Source: Maylandia zebra (lineage: Eukaryota > Chordata > Actinopteri > Cichliformes > Cichlidae). From it: a stretch of 64,000 nucleotides of DNA. The notes beneath the pieces were generated by a model. It searched no databases and was not told where the DNA came from. It saw only the letters and a list, made by a program, of their open reading frames with translations. Position 1 is the stretch's first letter; every line of letters starts with the position of its first letter. Of this stretch, positions 10,701-22,359 are shown one piece after another. The translations under genes and the position numbers were made by a program. Location: positions 22,418,560-22,482,559 of the forward strand of contig NC_135177.1 in assembly GCF_041146795.1 (NCBI RefSeq). Direction: 5' to 3'.

Positions 10701-13700
10701 GGGGAGGTACAGGAGGAGGATGGGGAGGGGAGGTAGAAGGGGTGAGGAAAAAGTAGGGAGGATGTTGGTTCTGCGAGGCTGCCCTCACTGTAAGGACTCT
10801 GGGCCCCACTGGAGTGAGTAAGAGATGGGGAGGGAAACGGGTGAGACGGAGGAGGCTGGGGTTGGTTAGTCGAGAAGAGAGAAGTTTCTGAGGGACTGGT
10901 AAACAGAGAGGAGTGAGTGGAGTTCTGGGAGTTTGAATTTAGGTTGGCGGTTTGGGATTTAGGCTTGCGTCCTCGCCTCTTGCCCATGTAGATGGTCCCC
11001 CTCTTGCTCACATTGATCTGAGGGCCTAGCTTACTTCCAAAGGAGGAGGACAGGGCTGAGAGTGTGTGTACTGTTGTAGCCTCTATCGATTTACACATTC
11101 TCTGAGAAGTCTCACCATCTGCTGCCTCTCCTGCCCTTCCTTCCTTTCCTAAATACCCAGACAGCATTACTTTGTGAAATCTCCTCTTCTTTCTTTTCTT
11201 CATCTCATTAATCAGCCTCCTGAGCTTTAGCTGCCTGTTTCCCTTTTCAGGGGGGTGAAAATCTTTACCACTCACTGTATGATCAGCGTGATTTAGTGCA
11301 TCTCCACTCGCCTCCTCGGGGAAAGGTCGTTTGGGAGGCCGGCCACGCTTCTTGGGGCTGGATTTAGACTGAGCCACACACTGTAGTATTGCACTTGGCT
11401 CCAGCACAGGGGCTTTCGGAACTCCGTCACAGCCCCGGAGAGGCACCTCAGTTGCGATATCGTTTGGTGTAAGCTGAGGGGGAGGTTCGTCTAAACTAGA
11501 GCTGTAGGATTTAGGACGACCCCTTTTTCGGGCCGTGTTTATGGGGTTTCTGGAAGAAGGGGGGCTGGATTCTGATGTGGGGTGATTCTGCTTTGGGGTT
11601 GGAGGTTTGGTTGCAGAAGACACTGGGGAGGAGCTGCTGGTTAGGGAGCCAGAGGTTGCTGGGTGTGACTCATCACTCTGCTGAATAGTGGCTTTGGCAG
11701 GAAGGGGCGTCTTGGTGTTCTGGGTGAAACTCAGTAAAGGATTTTGTAGTGAATCAGAAGGAGCTTCCTGATTTTCCACTCTCTGAGCCCGGTGCACCAG
11801 CTTGGTCCAGCTGGGCCTTCTGGCTTTACGTTTTTTGAGCGGTCGGCTATCCTGCTCTTGTGGGGAAGAAGGGGGAGAAATGGGAGAATGGGCAGAAGGC
11901 GTGGGCACAGGGGGAGGAGCAGAAGAGGAGGGGTGGCTTGGAGGCACTGTTGAATGTCTCGAGATGTCCTGTTCTTTTGATTTACTCGTGTCACCTGTTG
12001 TTGTTGCTGCCTCAGCTTGTGTAACTGACTTGCAACTGTTATCTGTCTTCTCCTTCTCATCTGGTCTGCCTGTATTCACTAATTTGCAGGTTTTATCTAG
12101 CTTGCCGTTGTCAGCAGTTTCCCCACATTTTGCACTGTTATCCTCTATTCTTTGTCTGTCTGGGCTGAGCTTATCCCTCTTTTTCTCAACCTTTCCTCTG
12201 TCACTCTTTAGATCATCCTTCCGTATATCATCACTTCTATGTCGTTCATCCTTTTCTTTTCCATGTCTCGATTTCCCATCCTTCCCTTTTTCCTTTTTCT
12301 TCTTCTTACCCTCCTCCTTTCTGCCCTCGTTTTTTGCTTTATCAGCCTCCAGCCTATCTCGCTTCGACTTCTTGTCTTTGCGTTTCTCTTTTTTTGCTTT
12401 TCTCTCTTTCTCTCTCTTTTTCTCCAGCGGGTGCTCTACAGAGGGATCGTGACCTTGGGATTGGACAGAGAGTTCCACAGCGGGGGATGACTGCGGTTTT
12501 GGGGTAATTGAGGGATAGGAGGGAGATTCTGGCCTGCTCTTATTGGAAAGGCTAAGTTCTTTATGGGAACCAGTGGAGACTAGAGGTCTTGTTGAAGAGT
12601 CCATGGAAGAAGTAGAGGTGGAAGTGCTGTGTTTTCCAACTTTGACTTTGGATGAAGTAGGAGTGCCAAGAATGTTAGAGGAGCCTTTCCCATTGGACAG
12701 GCCCTTCTGTTTGGTTGTCTGTACCAAACCATTATGCTTCTTGGAGGTGTTTTCATCATTCCTGGTTTCCAGTGGAGACTGCGTCTGGATGCATGGGCTG
12801 GAAGGAGTAGTTGAAGCTGCCTGGTCTGTTGTGGGTGAGCAGGGTTTGGGTCCTGCAAGGACGGGCTGGCCATTGACGCTCTGAGATTTGTCTTTCTTCA
12901 CTTTCTCAGATGAATTCCCCTCTGTCTTATCGGCCAGCTTGATAGGAACCTGAGAGATGAAAAACAGAGAAAAAAGAAAGAAAGAAAAAAGCAAATCTCT
13001 GTCATAGGCATCTTTTAGTTTGCTGTCAACAACAGTGACGGACAATGAAAAAGAGACAGTAACTGAAATTCTTTTGTTATTGTTCCCCATTAAAAAGGAC
13101 AGTGAAGATAAAAACGACTCAATCAAGCAGAGAAACGAGGGCACACTGAGGAGGAGAGAGTGGAAACAGGAATGGGGTTGACAAAGAGAGGAGAAATACA
13201 AAGGCAGAGAAACGGAGAGGAAGGGAGTGGGACAGGGACCGAGGGGGAGTGAAAGATAAATGAGAGCAGGTAGAGAAAAGAGGGGATGTAAAAATAGAAG
13301 AGAGGGACAGATATAGAGAGCCAAGCAGAGACAGAAAGAGAGGGAGAGAAAGCCTTGCTATTGGTGGCTATAAATTGCCACTAATACAGATGAGAAGGCT
13401 TGACATTTCATACTTGTTCTGTAATTTTGGTATGCTGTAGCTTGAGTGGCGTTTGTGCAGCTAAAGCTATAAGCTTTCCCTTGGGTGATTGTCATAAGGA
13501 CTGATGGGCCAGTGTCTGTAATAACTCCAAGCGGTTGCCGTGCTGTTGTCCTATTTATAGGTCTGTTTTTAAAATGCACTGCTTGAGTTTCAGGATTGAG
13601 ACAATGGCTGTTAGATAGATATTACAAGTGAGCTCAATGCTGGGTGATTTTGCACCACATCAAAGACTCTATGAGAATGGTGGTTAGCTGTAAAAAGCCT

Positions 13701-14539
13701 AAACAAAGCACAAAGGTGCCATTTCTCAAGCTAACTTCAGCTAATTGCAGATTTATTCAGATTCAGATCAACTTTATTAATCCCCTTAAAAAAGGGCAAT
13801 CTGTTGGCAACTGACATGAGGAACGCTGTACATATGTGAGGCCTTGTCCTTAACTTACCTGTTTGGCAGACTTCGTCCCTTGGCTGGTTACGACAGGGAC
13901 AGAGGCCGGGCTGGAAGCTGTAGAAAATGTCGGTGACAGCGACAGTGACTGTGATGACGAAGACAACAACGGTATTGATGATGTAACTGGTGGTGAAGCA
14001 GCAGATGCAGTTTGTTTGGATGTGGTCTGGACAGCATCCAAGCCTGAGTGTTGCTCTCTGTTTGCTTCGTCTGGGGCAGAGCTGGTTTTACTCTGCTGGC
14101 CCGCTCCCCCTCCTTCTCCATCGCCCTTTAGCAAACCCCCCCTGCCTTGTCTCTGATAGGTCCTGATGGTGGGCTTGCAGACGTAGCTCTCCAAGATCTT
14201 GGGCGGTTTCTTGGTGCGCTTGGTTTGGAGACCAATTCGGACTCTTACATTCCCCTCGGGGCAGCTGGCCTCTCTGCCAGAGAGCTGAAGCTGTTGCTGC
14301 CCCACGCTGCCACAGCGCCCCTCGATGAGCAGCTCCAGCACTGCCCCCTTGTCTCCTTCTCTCTTTCTTCCTCCTCCCTTTTTGTCCTCCTCCTTTTTTC
14401 CCACTGCCTCGCCATTCTCTACTTCCCCTCTCCTCTTTTTCTCTGCCACTTGGTCCTGCTCAGAGTCTTCAGGTGCAGAGGCGGGGTCCAGAGTGGAGGC
14501 TGTGGTCGGAGGGGTTCCCCCCTTCACTCTCTGGTCCAT
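4727..14539 (-). CDS. ash1l: ASH1-like chromatin protein lacking the AWS-SET domain
   Basis: Coding exons in gene order are 14539-13859 (start ATG at 14539), 12949-8800, 7461-7110, 6952-6779, 6671-6577, 6492-6419, 6332-6287, 6180-6140, 6040-5970, 5866-5685, 5173-5082 and 4741-4727. All phases close, giving 1990 residues; human ASH1L has about 2970. Family marks include KRTKKPPK near the N-terminus, [31 protein letters not shown] and [10 protein letters not shown]-hooks lie near residues 699, 758, 882, 1637 and 1711. The segment [13 protein letters not shown] (FQLP at 1828-1831) matches the MRG15-binding motif of ASH1L. From there the protein runs through [11 protein letters not shown] into [19 protein letters not shown], a segment that in human lies after the SET domain, so AWS, SET and post-SET are missing. 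No bromodomain, PHD or BAH follows. The last junction is the least sure: the donor at 5685 is weak (GTCCAT), and reading through it ends the protein at once as KSGP. The protein is presumably nuclear and DNA-binding. It should have no methyltransferase activity. Confidence 0.9.
7462..8799 (-). other. ash1l: ash1l intron between the large exon and the AT-hook exon
   Basis: This 1.3 kb intron has a consensus GTGAGG donor after 8800 and a CAG acceptor before 7461. It joins in phase to give the sequence RRDAGLQGDSR. I see no repeat or hidden exon in it. Confidence 0.8.
12950..13858 (-). other. ash1l: First coding intron of ash1l
   Basis: The donor GTAAGT follows 13859 and the acceptor CTCAG precedes 12949. 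Near 13755-13790 it holds a short AACTTTATTAATCCCC stretch like the 3' tails of fish LINE and SINE families. That match is too short to name a family. Confidence 0.6.
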
Positions 14540-14567
14540 CAGAGAAGTCGGGGGGAGAAGTAGGATG

Positions 14568-17447
14568 CTGTGAGGTTACCAGTACAACACTTTAAAACGA
14601 CTCCAGTGGGGTTGGTGGGGTCAAGGGTGAAGAGCAGAATGCAGGTGTCGATCACAAGGGTCACAAAAAAAAAGATCCAGTAAGAGTCCAAGTGCAGCTC
14701 TGTACCTTCATCCGGCAAGGGAAGGTCTCTCTGATGTCCTTTACAGTTACACTGAGACAGAGTAAAAGGCAGAAGGAAAGTGGAAGAAAAGACAGAAAGA
14801 TAGAGAGGCCAGTGATTAGTCATTTCAGTGAGCTAAGATGTTGAACAGCAGCAGTACAGGAATTGAGGGGAAAGTCCCCTTCCTTCAGGCAGCTGTAGCG
14901 AGGTGCTAAAGTCTGTGTCCACAGAGATGATCTCATCATCCAGAAAACCCAGGAGGCCAATCAACGTTGCTGATTCCCAGAATGTCGGCATTAGCTGGAA
15001 GACTGACTTACATTCCCCCCAAAAAAACAGCCTGGGCTAGTTCGCTCCGACAATCCGCAAATATCGATGGAGCTAAAAGACAGCGAACACACCCCAAACC
15101 TCTACACTTTTCACTTATGTCGTAATCCTTCCCGTGTCTCTCCGCAAATCAATCTATCAATCAATCAGCTTCTGGCTAATTCAAACACTTGATCCAGTCT
15201 CCTCCCCTGCTCCCTCCACTGTCTTTGCGCCTTCTGTTCTCAGCTACTCCCACAAGCACTCCTCCTCCCACCCTTCCCGCTGCTGTACTTTCTTTTCTCT
15301 CCGAAACTCCCCTTTTCATGTTTGGCAGTAAGCTTTTGCATGCATTCTCTATTAGTCCCTCCACTCTCTCTCTCTCTCACTCTGTGTGTGTGTGTGTGTG
15401 TGTGTAGACCACACAGTAAAATGGTCAACTCATACACTGTATCCATGTTAATCAGAACCATATTTCCTCTTCCTTGTCGTTCTTTTCCTTCTCTCCAACT
15501 TAAATCTCTCCATTCACAGTCCGACTGTTCCCCTCCTCCCCTTTCAGTAGTGGTAACACAAATCCGTAGGAAAGGGTAAAACTTATTTTTGGAAAGGAGC
15601 GCAAATTCCTCCTCCTCCCATTGCTTCCTCTAAGTCAAGTAAGCTTTTCATTGACCCCCATTGTAAATGGCCTTTTAATGTGACATTATAGTGAAGTAAC
15701 ACACCCTAAAATAACATTCTCCTCACCAGGAAAAAACTTTCACTCTCATTCGTGGTGTTTCCAGACCGCTTTTCAACGTGTCGAAGGGAAGCAGCATCTT
15801 TCTGTCATGCTTCCTTCATTATTCGCTCTCCCTCATTAAGGGAGACACTCATCCATTTTCTAATAAAACACACCCGGGCAAGCATTCTTGCAGCTCTCTC
15901 CTGAGCGCCTCTTATGAAATAGCTCATCTGTCTCTCAGCGCTCTGAACTGCCCCCTTAGACTTACGAGAGCATCTCAGATAATGTTTTCATTTAAGAGCT
16001 CAGTGGGCTATCTCTCGTGCCTCTTGGTCCCTCCCTCCACACCCAAATCATAGAAGCTCAAATCAACATCTGTTTCAGTAACCGCTGTTATGTAACAGTT
16101 TTGGAAAGCATTTCCAAGACCAGTCCTCCTTACAATGAAAGAAAATGAGCGTAGAGGTGGACAGTGGTCCTCTTGAACTTAACTGCGGCAACTTTTATTA
16201 TCAAGTCCACTCCAGAAGCCTGTGCGGAGGGGCCGTGAGCACAAGCAGTATGAGTTACAAACCTGTTTGTGAAAACTCGCCATAAGAGGAGAGCCAGAGT
16301 GGCAGGTTTTCAGACTTAAAAGGGCAAGCCCATTCAGCATCAGTCAGAGTGCATACTAATGGCTTTTTATAGTCTCCAGAACTATACCTCTCACACATAA
16401 CTCAAAATTATTCTAACATTAGACCAGAAGCTATTTCCAGTGACAGGATGATGGGTTGACTTGACACTGTAGTCAGTGCGGTGGCTCGGGAGCGCCGAAG
16501 CAACGATTAAATCATGATAATGGCCCACCATATTTCCAGCCATCATCACCATCCCATGACAGCGTTATCATCGATAACTACAACACTATTATCATCTGCC
16601 TGACAACAGCATGAGCCCAGCTGGAAATTGGGCCCCTGTGATGGCATCTGAAATCACTGAACCACGAAGCCTCGCGGTAAGCGTACGGGGAAGTTTCTCA
16701 CGTGAGTCCCCCTCCTCAGACGCGCACACGCACACACACTTTCCCTCTAGTTAGTGCGTTGGCCGTACATTGTGTACCCGGGTCGCAGCTGCGTAGGCTC
16801 ACTGATGTTGCTACTGTAGATACAGTATGGGCAGTGGGGGTGTTACCGCACTGGAGCAACCTATCACTGGTTTACCGAGGACGTCAACAGGAGCTTCCTT
16901 CTCCATAATGACTTTGCGCACCTCGGAAAATCACCACCCGCCTGATGCTGTCGCACTTACAAATGATACACACATGCACGTGTTGTTGTTGTCGTCACTC
17001 CTGTCTCCTATTTTGAGACATATCGCACATCTACGCGCCCTAAAACATGACCCAGCTGCACGTTTCAAACTCAACATGGAAGTGGGAGGCTACGTAGCAC
17101 GAAAAAATGTGCTTGCTGGTAGTGTTTGTGCTGGTGCGGATTAGTACCGAGCCACCTTTTTCCTCAGCCCCCCCTCCCCGCCTCTCCTCTCTCTCGCTCT
17201 CTCTCTCTTCTATCTGTCCTCTGCCAGTCCTTCTGCTGGTGTCAGCAACATTGAAATAAGAAATATCACCGTGCGGGGAGAACAGAGGGGAGGGAAACAC
17301 ACTCGGCAACAAGGGATAAAATTAGCGCAAAGCGGATGCACAAAATTCTTAACCTGCTGCGCTTTGAGCCCGCTGATGATGACAGGCCTGCACGCATTAA
17401 TACGGACTGCCATGACAAGCAGTAATAAGGCTACGTAGGCTACTTAC
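14568..17447 (-). other. ash1l: 5'UTR intron(s) of ash1l
   Basis: The start-codon exon begins at 14567 after a CTCACAG acceptor. The nearest strong upstream donor on the minus strand (GGGGTAAGT) ends an exon at 17448. Between them I see pyrimidine-rich sequence with short GT repeats (15383-15404) and no coding signal. Confidence 0.5.
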
Positions 17448-17920
17448 CCCGAGAGCGCGTCCCAGAGCCAACTGCGTTTAGGCAGGAGGTTAAGGTGTTG
17501 CTGTCCTGCTCTCCCCTTTCGCACCAGCGGCGATCCACGGCTTTTTGGTGCATTAGATGTTGCTTTGATTACATAACTAAGGCCAGCGGAGGTTAAAACA
17601 CCCCCTAAAACCGAGTTTCAGTCCCATCAGAGCGCAGAGCCTACTGTGCAACAACATTGGCGCGGGTGTTTTCATAATCATACAGTCGACGGATCTCCGT
17701 CGGCGCGTCTCCGCAGCTAGGTGGCGGACTGGTTACGCTGGATCTTATTTTTTTTTATTTTTTTTGCCTACTTCTCTCTCTACCCCCCTCTCTCTTTCTC
17801 GCTCTCTCTCTCTCTCGGGGGGAGGGGGGGGGAGTTACACCGCTCCCGCCAGTTATAATGGCTCAGATTGTGCTCTCGTATGCGCACAGCCTGCTAACGT
17901 GTCGTGGCGACGGGCTGAAG
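17448..17920 (-). promoter_or_regulatory. ash1l: Probable non-coding first exon and promoter of ash1l
   Basis: A strong donor, CTCGG|GGTAAGT on the minus strand, lies at 17442-17449. The sequence to its right is richer in GC and CpG than the surroundings. No TATA box is evident and the start site cannot be placed by eye. Confidence 0.45.
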
Positions 17921-17928
17921 GCTGCAGC

Positions 17929-17931
<3 letters not shown>

Positions 17932-17990
<59 letters not shown>
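17932..17990. repeat. (GT)n microsatellite
   Basis: An uninterrupted alternating GT tract of 59 bases lies just upstream of the likely ash1l promoter. Long GT/CA tracts can form Z-DNA and vary in length. A role in ash1l expression is only possible. Confidence 0.95.
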
Positions 17991-17993
<3 letters not shown>

Positions 17994-18299
17994 TCGGGGT
18001 ACAGGGCTGGCAGCGCAGAGGGGTTGTTGGATGTGCGGGAATGCAACTGCGTGGCCATTTTCATGTGGCCAGAGGAGGAGATAAAACGGTGGATACAGCA
18101 CAGGATCTCATTGCGGTTCATAACAGGCGATCGGGGAGGGCTATTTAGGCGCTTAATAAAATGGCGACGACTTGGCGAAAGTAGGCTGCTGGTAGGATTT
18201 TGGGGAGCAGCCGAAAAGTTGCGTCGCGTCATGCAATACAAGATTCGGCTTTACGCGAGTGGGAGAGGCACGCGGGGATGGTAAAAGTTGATACGTGAG

Positions 18300-19840
18300 A
18301 GCTGTTTACCGCGCGTTTGGTAACATTTCCCCCAAATAATAAAAAGCACACAATTTGAACATGAAACATTTGCAGAAGTGTGTTAATATGAGAACACAGT
18401 CATAATTAGTAGTGCTAAAAACAACAGTCACAGATATATAATTACAGTATAGTAATGATTTATTTGGCAGTAGAAGCGGTATATTCTCCAAAGAGTTTAG
18501 TCCACTGTTAGGTCCTGATACGCATATAAGATTTGGGGAGCCCCCGTGCCTCCTATTCGCTACACACTGTTTACACCGTGACCTCTAAATAACCATTAAA
18601 CACACTGCAGACTGCACCTGACCGCGCACGTCTGTATGATCCTGAATTTGTTAGTAGCACTAAAAGTCCTGAAAACACGCACCATGTAAGGAATATGTGA
18701 CAAAAAGCAGATAGATGTTTGCCCCCGTAAGTTTTAAGTCCAATTAACAAGCACGCAAATTTTTACAAACCAAAAAGTCCTTCAGGCTCTCTGGGCCTCC
18801 TGGGAAAAAGTTGTTGTCTAACCCTTGTGACACAACCGAGTTTTGCTTGTTGTTTGCTTTGTTTTTTTTTAAATTCTCTGTCAAACATTATTTCGAATAA
18901 AAAGGGTCCAGATTTATTCGACTGATACTGAAGCCAGGATCTCTGTATGTCAGTCAGTTTCAACGCAACCTTATTTTAAATGTTAACGACAGCGCTCGTC
19001 TATTTTAGGATCAGTGTACTCGTTATAACGTGAACAACTGGGAAAATAAAGTCGAACTAAAGTCGATCAAAGTGATTAAAGTTTAACAATTGAAATGCTC
19101 ATTAAATACCTGCATTGGTGCGAATGACTAGAAAAAAACGAGAGCAAAAGAAAATCAATGCGGAACTGAATTTATGCTCAAAAAGTCGCATAAAAACTTT
19201 GATCACATTGAGATAGACAAATATCAGAGTCCTAGAGATGCTTAGAGACACAAACATCCATGTCTATAAGATGCCTATAGCATGTATGCATAATGAGAGC
19301 GTAAGCTTTCAAGATTATTCACAACGAGCACTAAAGATAAGAGAGATATGCTTTGCACACTTAATTTAATCAGCAATAAGGTTTTGTTGCTGTCGTTGCG
19401 ATAAAAAGTGAATACTTGATCCGTTTCAAACACCTGCATAAGTTCTAAATGTTCAGAACCTTTCATTGTCAAACACATTATAAAATAGGTGATAATGCAG
19501 GGCATTCTTAGTTAATTACTAAAGAAATGAGCATTGCCGTACAGAAAATTTGGTCTTTCATGGGAGCAATTTTCCTGTGATTGTGGGTAGACGCAAATCT
19601 GCACACAGTAGACCATAGAGCAAAACAAAAAAAAATCAGCATACTAATTGCAAGTCCAATTAATAAAACTAAGAAAATAATTTTTTTTTTTATGTTATAC
19701 AAACAGACACAAAATACAAGGGCAAATTAGTGAAACTGTGTCCAGGGGAGGACTCTGATACTCTGACCTAAAGGATAAAACATACAGAAGAAATAAAGTC
19801 AGAGATAAAAATTTATTTAAGAGTGAAGACAGAGTGTTGA
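18300..19840. other. Intergenic, nothing recognised
   Basis: AT-rich sequence between the ash1l promoter side and the LINE remnant. All open frames are short, and I see no splice-linked exons, RNA gene or clear repeat. Confidence 0.5.
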
Positions 19841-19849
19841 GATGATGGA

Positions 19850-21660
19850 AGAAGTACTTTGAGAAGCTTGTGAATAACGGAAATGAGAGAGAGAGGAGGA
19901 CAGATGGAGGAAAGTTAGTGGATCAGGAATTTCAGAAGATTAGATTTCAGAAGAGCTGCTATAAAGAGGATGAAGAGTAGAAAGGTGGTTGGTCCAGATG
20001 ACAAGCCTGTAAAAGTATGGGATGTCTAGGAAAGATGAGAGTGGACTTTTTTCTTTCTTTTTTTTTTTTACCAGATTCTTTAACGCAATCTTGGAGAGTG
20101 AGAGGATGACTGAGAAACAGAGAAGTGCATTGGTACTGATTTTCAAGAACAAAGGTGAAGTGCAGAACTGTAGTAACCACAGAGGGTTAAAGCTGATGAA
20201 ATGCACCATAAAGTTACGGGAAAGAGTTGCTGAAGCTAGGTTAAGAGGAGAGGTGGGGACATGATGTTTGCTTTGAGGGTGTTGATGAAGAAGTATAGAG
20301 AAGGTCAGAAGGAGTTTTACTGTATCTTTGTAGATCTAGAGAAAGTATACGATAGGTTGTCAAGAGAGGAGAAGGAGGCATATCCTCACGCAGGACAAGC
20401 ACGAGGACAGCAAGACAATGATGAGGTGTGGAGTAGGTGACAAATGGGTTCGGGGTGTCGGAGGAATAACATCGGAAATCATCTCTGAGGCCCTTTTTTG
20501 TTTGTAGTTTGGATGGACAGGCTGAAAAATAAGGTAAGACAGAAGTCTCTGTGGACTGATGTTTGCAGGCAACACTGTGGTTTATAGAGCATGGAGCAGG
20601 GGAAAGAGAGTCTAGAGTGGTGCAAGTGTGCTCTGGAGAAAAGAGGAATGAAAGCCAGTAGAAACAAGACAAAATAGATGTGTGTGGATGAGAGGGCAAT
20701 AGAAGGAAAGATGATGCTGCAAGGAGCAGAGGTAGTCAAGGTGGTGACTTGGTGAATTGAAATACATGGGATCAATGATTCAAAGCCACAGACAGTGCAC
20801 AAGAGAGGTGAAGAATAGCATGCAGAGAGGATGGAGTGAGGGGAGATGAGTCTCTGGGGTGATTTGTGACAGAAGGACAGCAGCAAGAGTGAAAGGGAAG
20901 GTTTAGAAGATAGTAATGAGACTGATGGCAAAGCAAACATAGAGACAAACTAAAACATACAAAATCTCATTTACTTAGTGCAATATATATTCCTATGCAA
21001 TACACATTTCAATGTGGAGTAAATATCTAAATGACTGTGCAATATTTTTCTCATACTACACTGGAATTTGGGAACTACCGTCTCATAGCTGAAACTAATT
21101 TACATGTTACTTCTTTTCTATATATATATTTTTTAAACAAACACAACAACAACAAACAAAAACCTTAGTGTGCACTGTTTTATACACCATAAAGAGATAT
21201 ATATTTATAGAGTATTTATTTGACTTTGACTCTAATCTCTAAGAGTTACCTAGACCTTAGTGTATGTCTCCAAATTGCAAATACACATTTTTATCTTTAT
21301 CTCTTATGATGTATGGTAGCAGTGACAAAAAGACAGCTGGAGGTGGGAGAGTTGCAGATGCTCAGATTTTCACTGAAGAATGAAAAAGATCAGAAATGAG
21401 TATATAAACAGGAAAGCTCAGGTTGAGCAGGTGGAGACAAAGTTAGAGAGACAAGGCTGAGATGGTTCGAACATGTGCAGAGGAGGGATATACTGGACAA
21501 AGGATGCAGAGTATGAAGCTGCCAGGCAGGAGGAAAAGAGGAAGACCTCAAGATTGGTGGATGTAGTGAAGGAGTACACGCAGAGGGTTGATGTGACAGA
21601 GGAGGATGCTAAGGATAGGTTGAGATGGAGACAGATGATCTGCAGAGGTGATCCCTAAAG
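19850..21660 (+). mobile_element. Decayed RTE-type LINE (reverse transcriptase remnant)
   Basis: Plus-strand frames carry a broken reverse transcriptase. Near 20262-20360 they read FALRVLMKKYREGQKE then CIFVDLEKVYDRLSR, like the RTE motif around the first catalytic aspartate. Near 21460-21657 they read VDVVKEYTQRVDVTEEDA then RLRWRQMICRGDP, the usual RTE C-terminus. The frame changes and stops many times, so the copy is dead. About 350 bases of unrelated AT-rich sequence (about 20940-21300) interrupt it, probably a later insertion. The family call is from memory of typical fish RTE proteins. Confidence 0.75.
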
Positions 21661-21979
21661 AAGAACACGAAGTATATTGCATGAGCAAAGACATTTAGCT
21701 GATTAATTTCTCATCATGAATATTCATCACGAGCCTTGTAACTTTTTTTGTTTAATCTCCAGGCAACTAATCTGATGGTTAACTGAGATTACTGTACCGT
21801 TGCTGTTAATCTTACCTAAATCCGGAGAACAGGGATATATCTAATGCTTTAAAGATCACTGTCTTTACCCTTTATAATGTATTAAACAGTCATAATAACT
21901 GTACCGTAATTATCAGAGGCCAAACGTCAAAGTCTGATAAACTCCATTTTCCTCATTTGTTGTCGCCTCGCCTCGTGCG

Positions 21980-22178
21980 GTCTGATTGGCTAAACCACCG
22001 CGTCACGTCACTTCCTTTGTGTGCAGCATGATGGCGGTGTCCATGACAGGTCTGGCACATTGACATCGGCTCGGTTTGTGCAGTATTTACTTTCCGTGAC
22101 CGGAGTCTGGAGAGCCTTTTCAGCAGATGACGTTTGTCGAAATCTTCCTCACTGAACATTTAATGAAGTGAGTCGCAG
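21980..22178 (+). promoter_or_regulatory. dap3: dap3 promoter and non-coding first exon
   Basis: TATA-less promoter of the type common for mitoribosomal genes. It has an inverted CCAAT box (GATTGGC, 21984-21990), a CRE-like CGTCACGTCA (22001-22010) running into an ETS/GABP-like CACTTCCT, and a YY1-like ATGATGGCGG near 22029. A splice donor, GCAG|GTGAGC, ends the first exon at 22178. Transcription factor assignments are inferred from the motifs. Confidence 0.6.
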
Positions 22179-22359
22179 GTGAGCAGCTTTCAGCGTCCGC
22201 GCGGCTCTGGGTTCGTTCCCGTTACTTATTACATACGTGTCTGCAGGACGACACAGCTAGCTGTTAGCTAACTGTTTATGCAAGGTTACAGGACACTGGT
22301 GTGTGTTTATATATCCTGGCGTTTTGAATTGTTTCTCTCTGTCCACCCTGTTTCAGGTC

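Noticed and set aside
13755-13790. LINE/SINE-like tail ACTTTATTAATCCCC
   Set aside because: The match is too short to call an element; noted only inside the intron entry.
17764-18284. Frames encoding Cys-Val or Thr-His repeats near the ash1l promoter
   Set aside because: They are translations of the GT/CA microsatellite.
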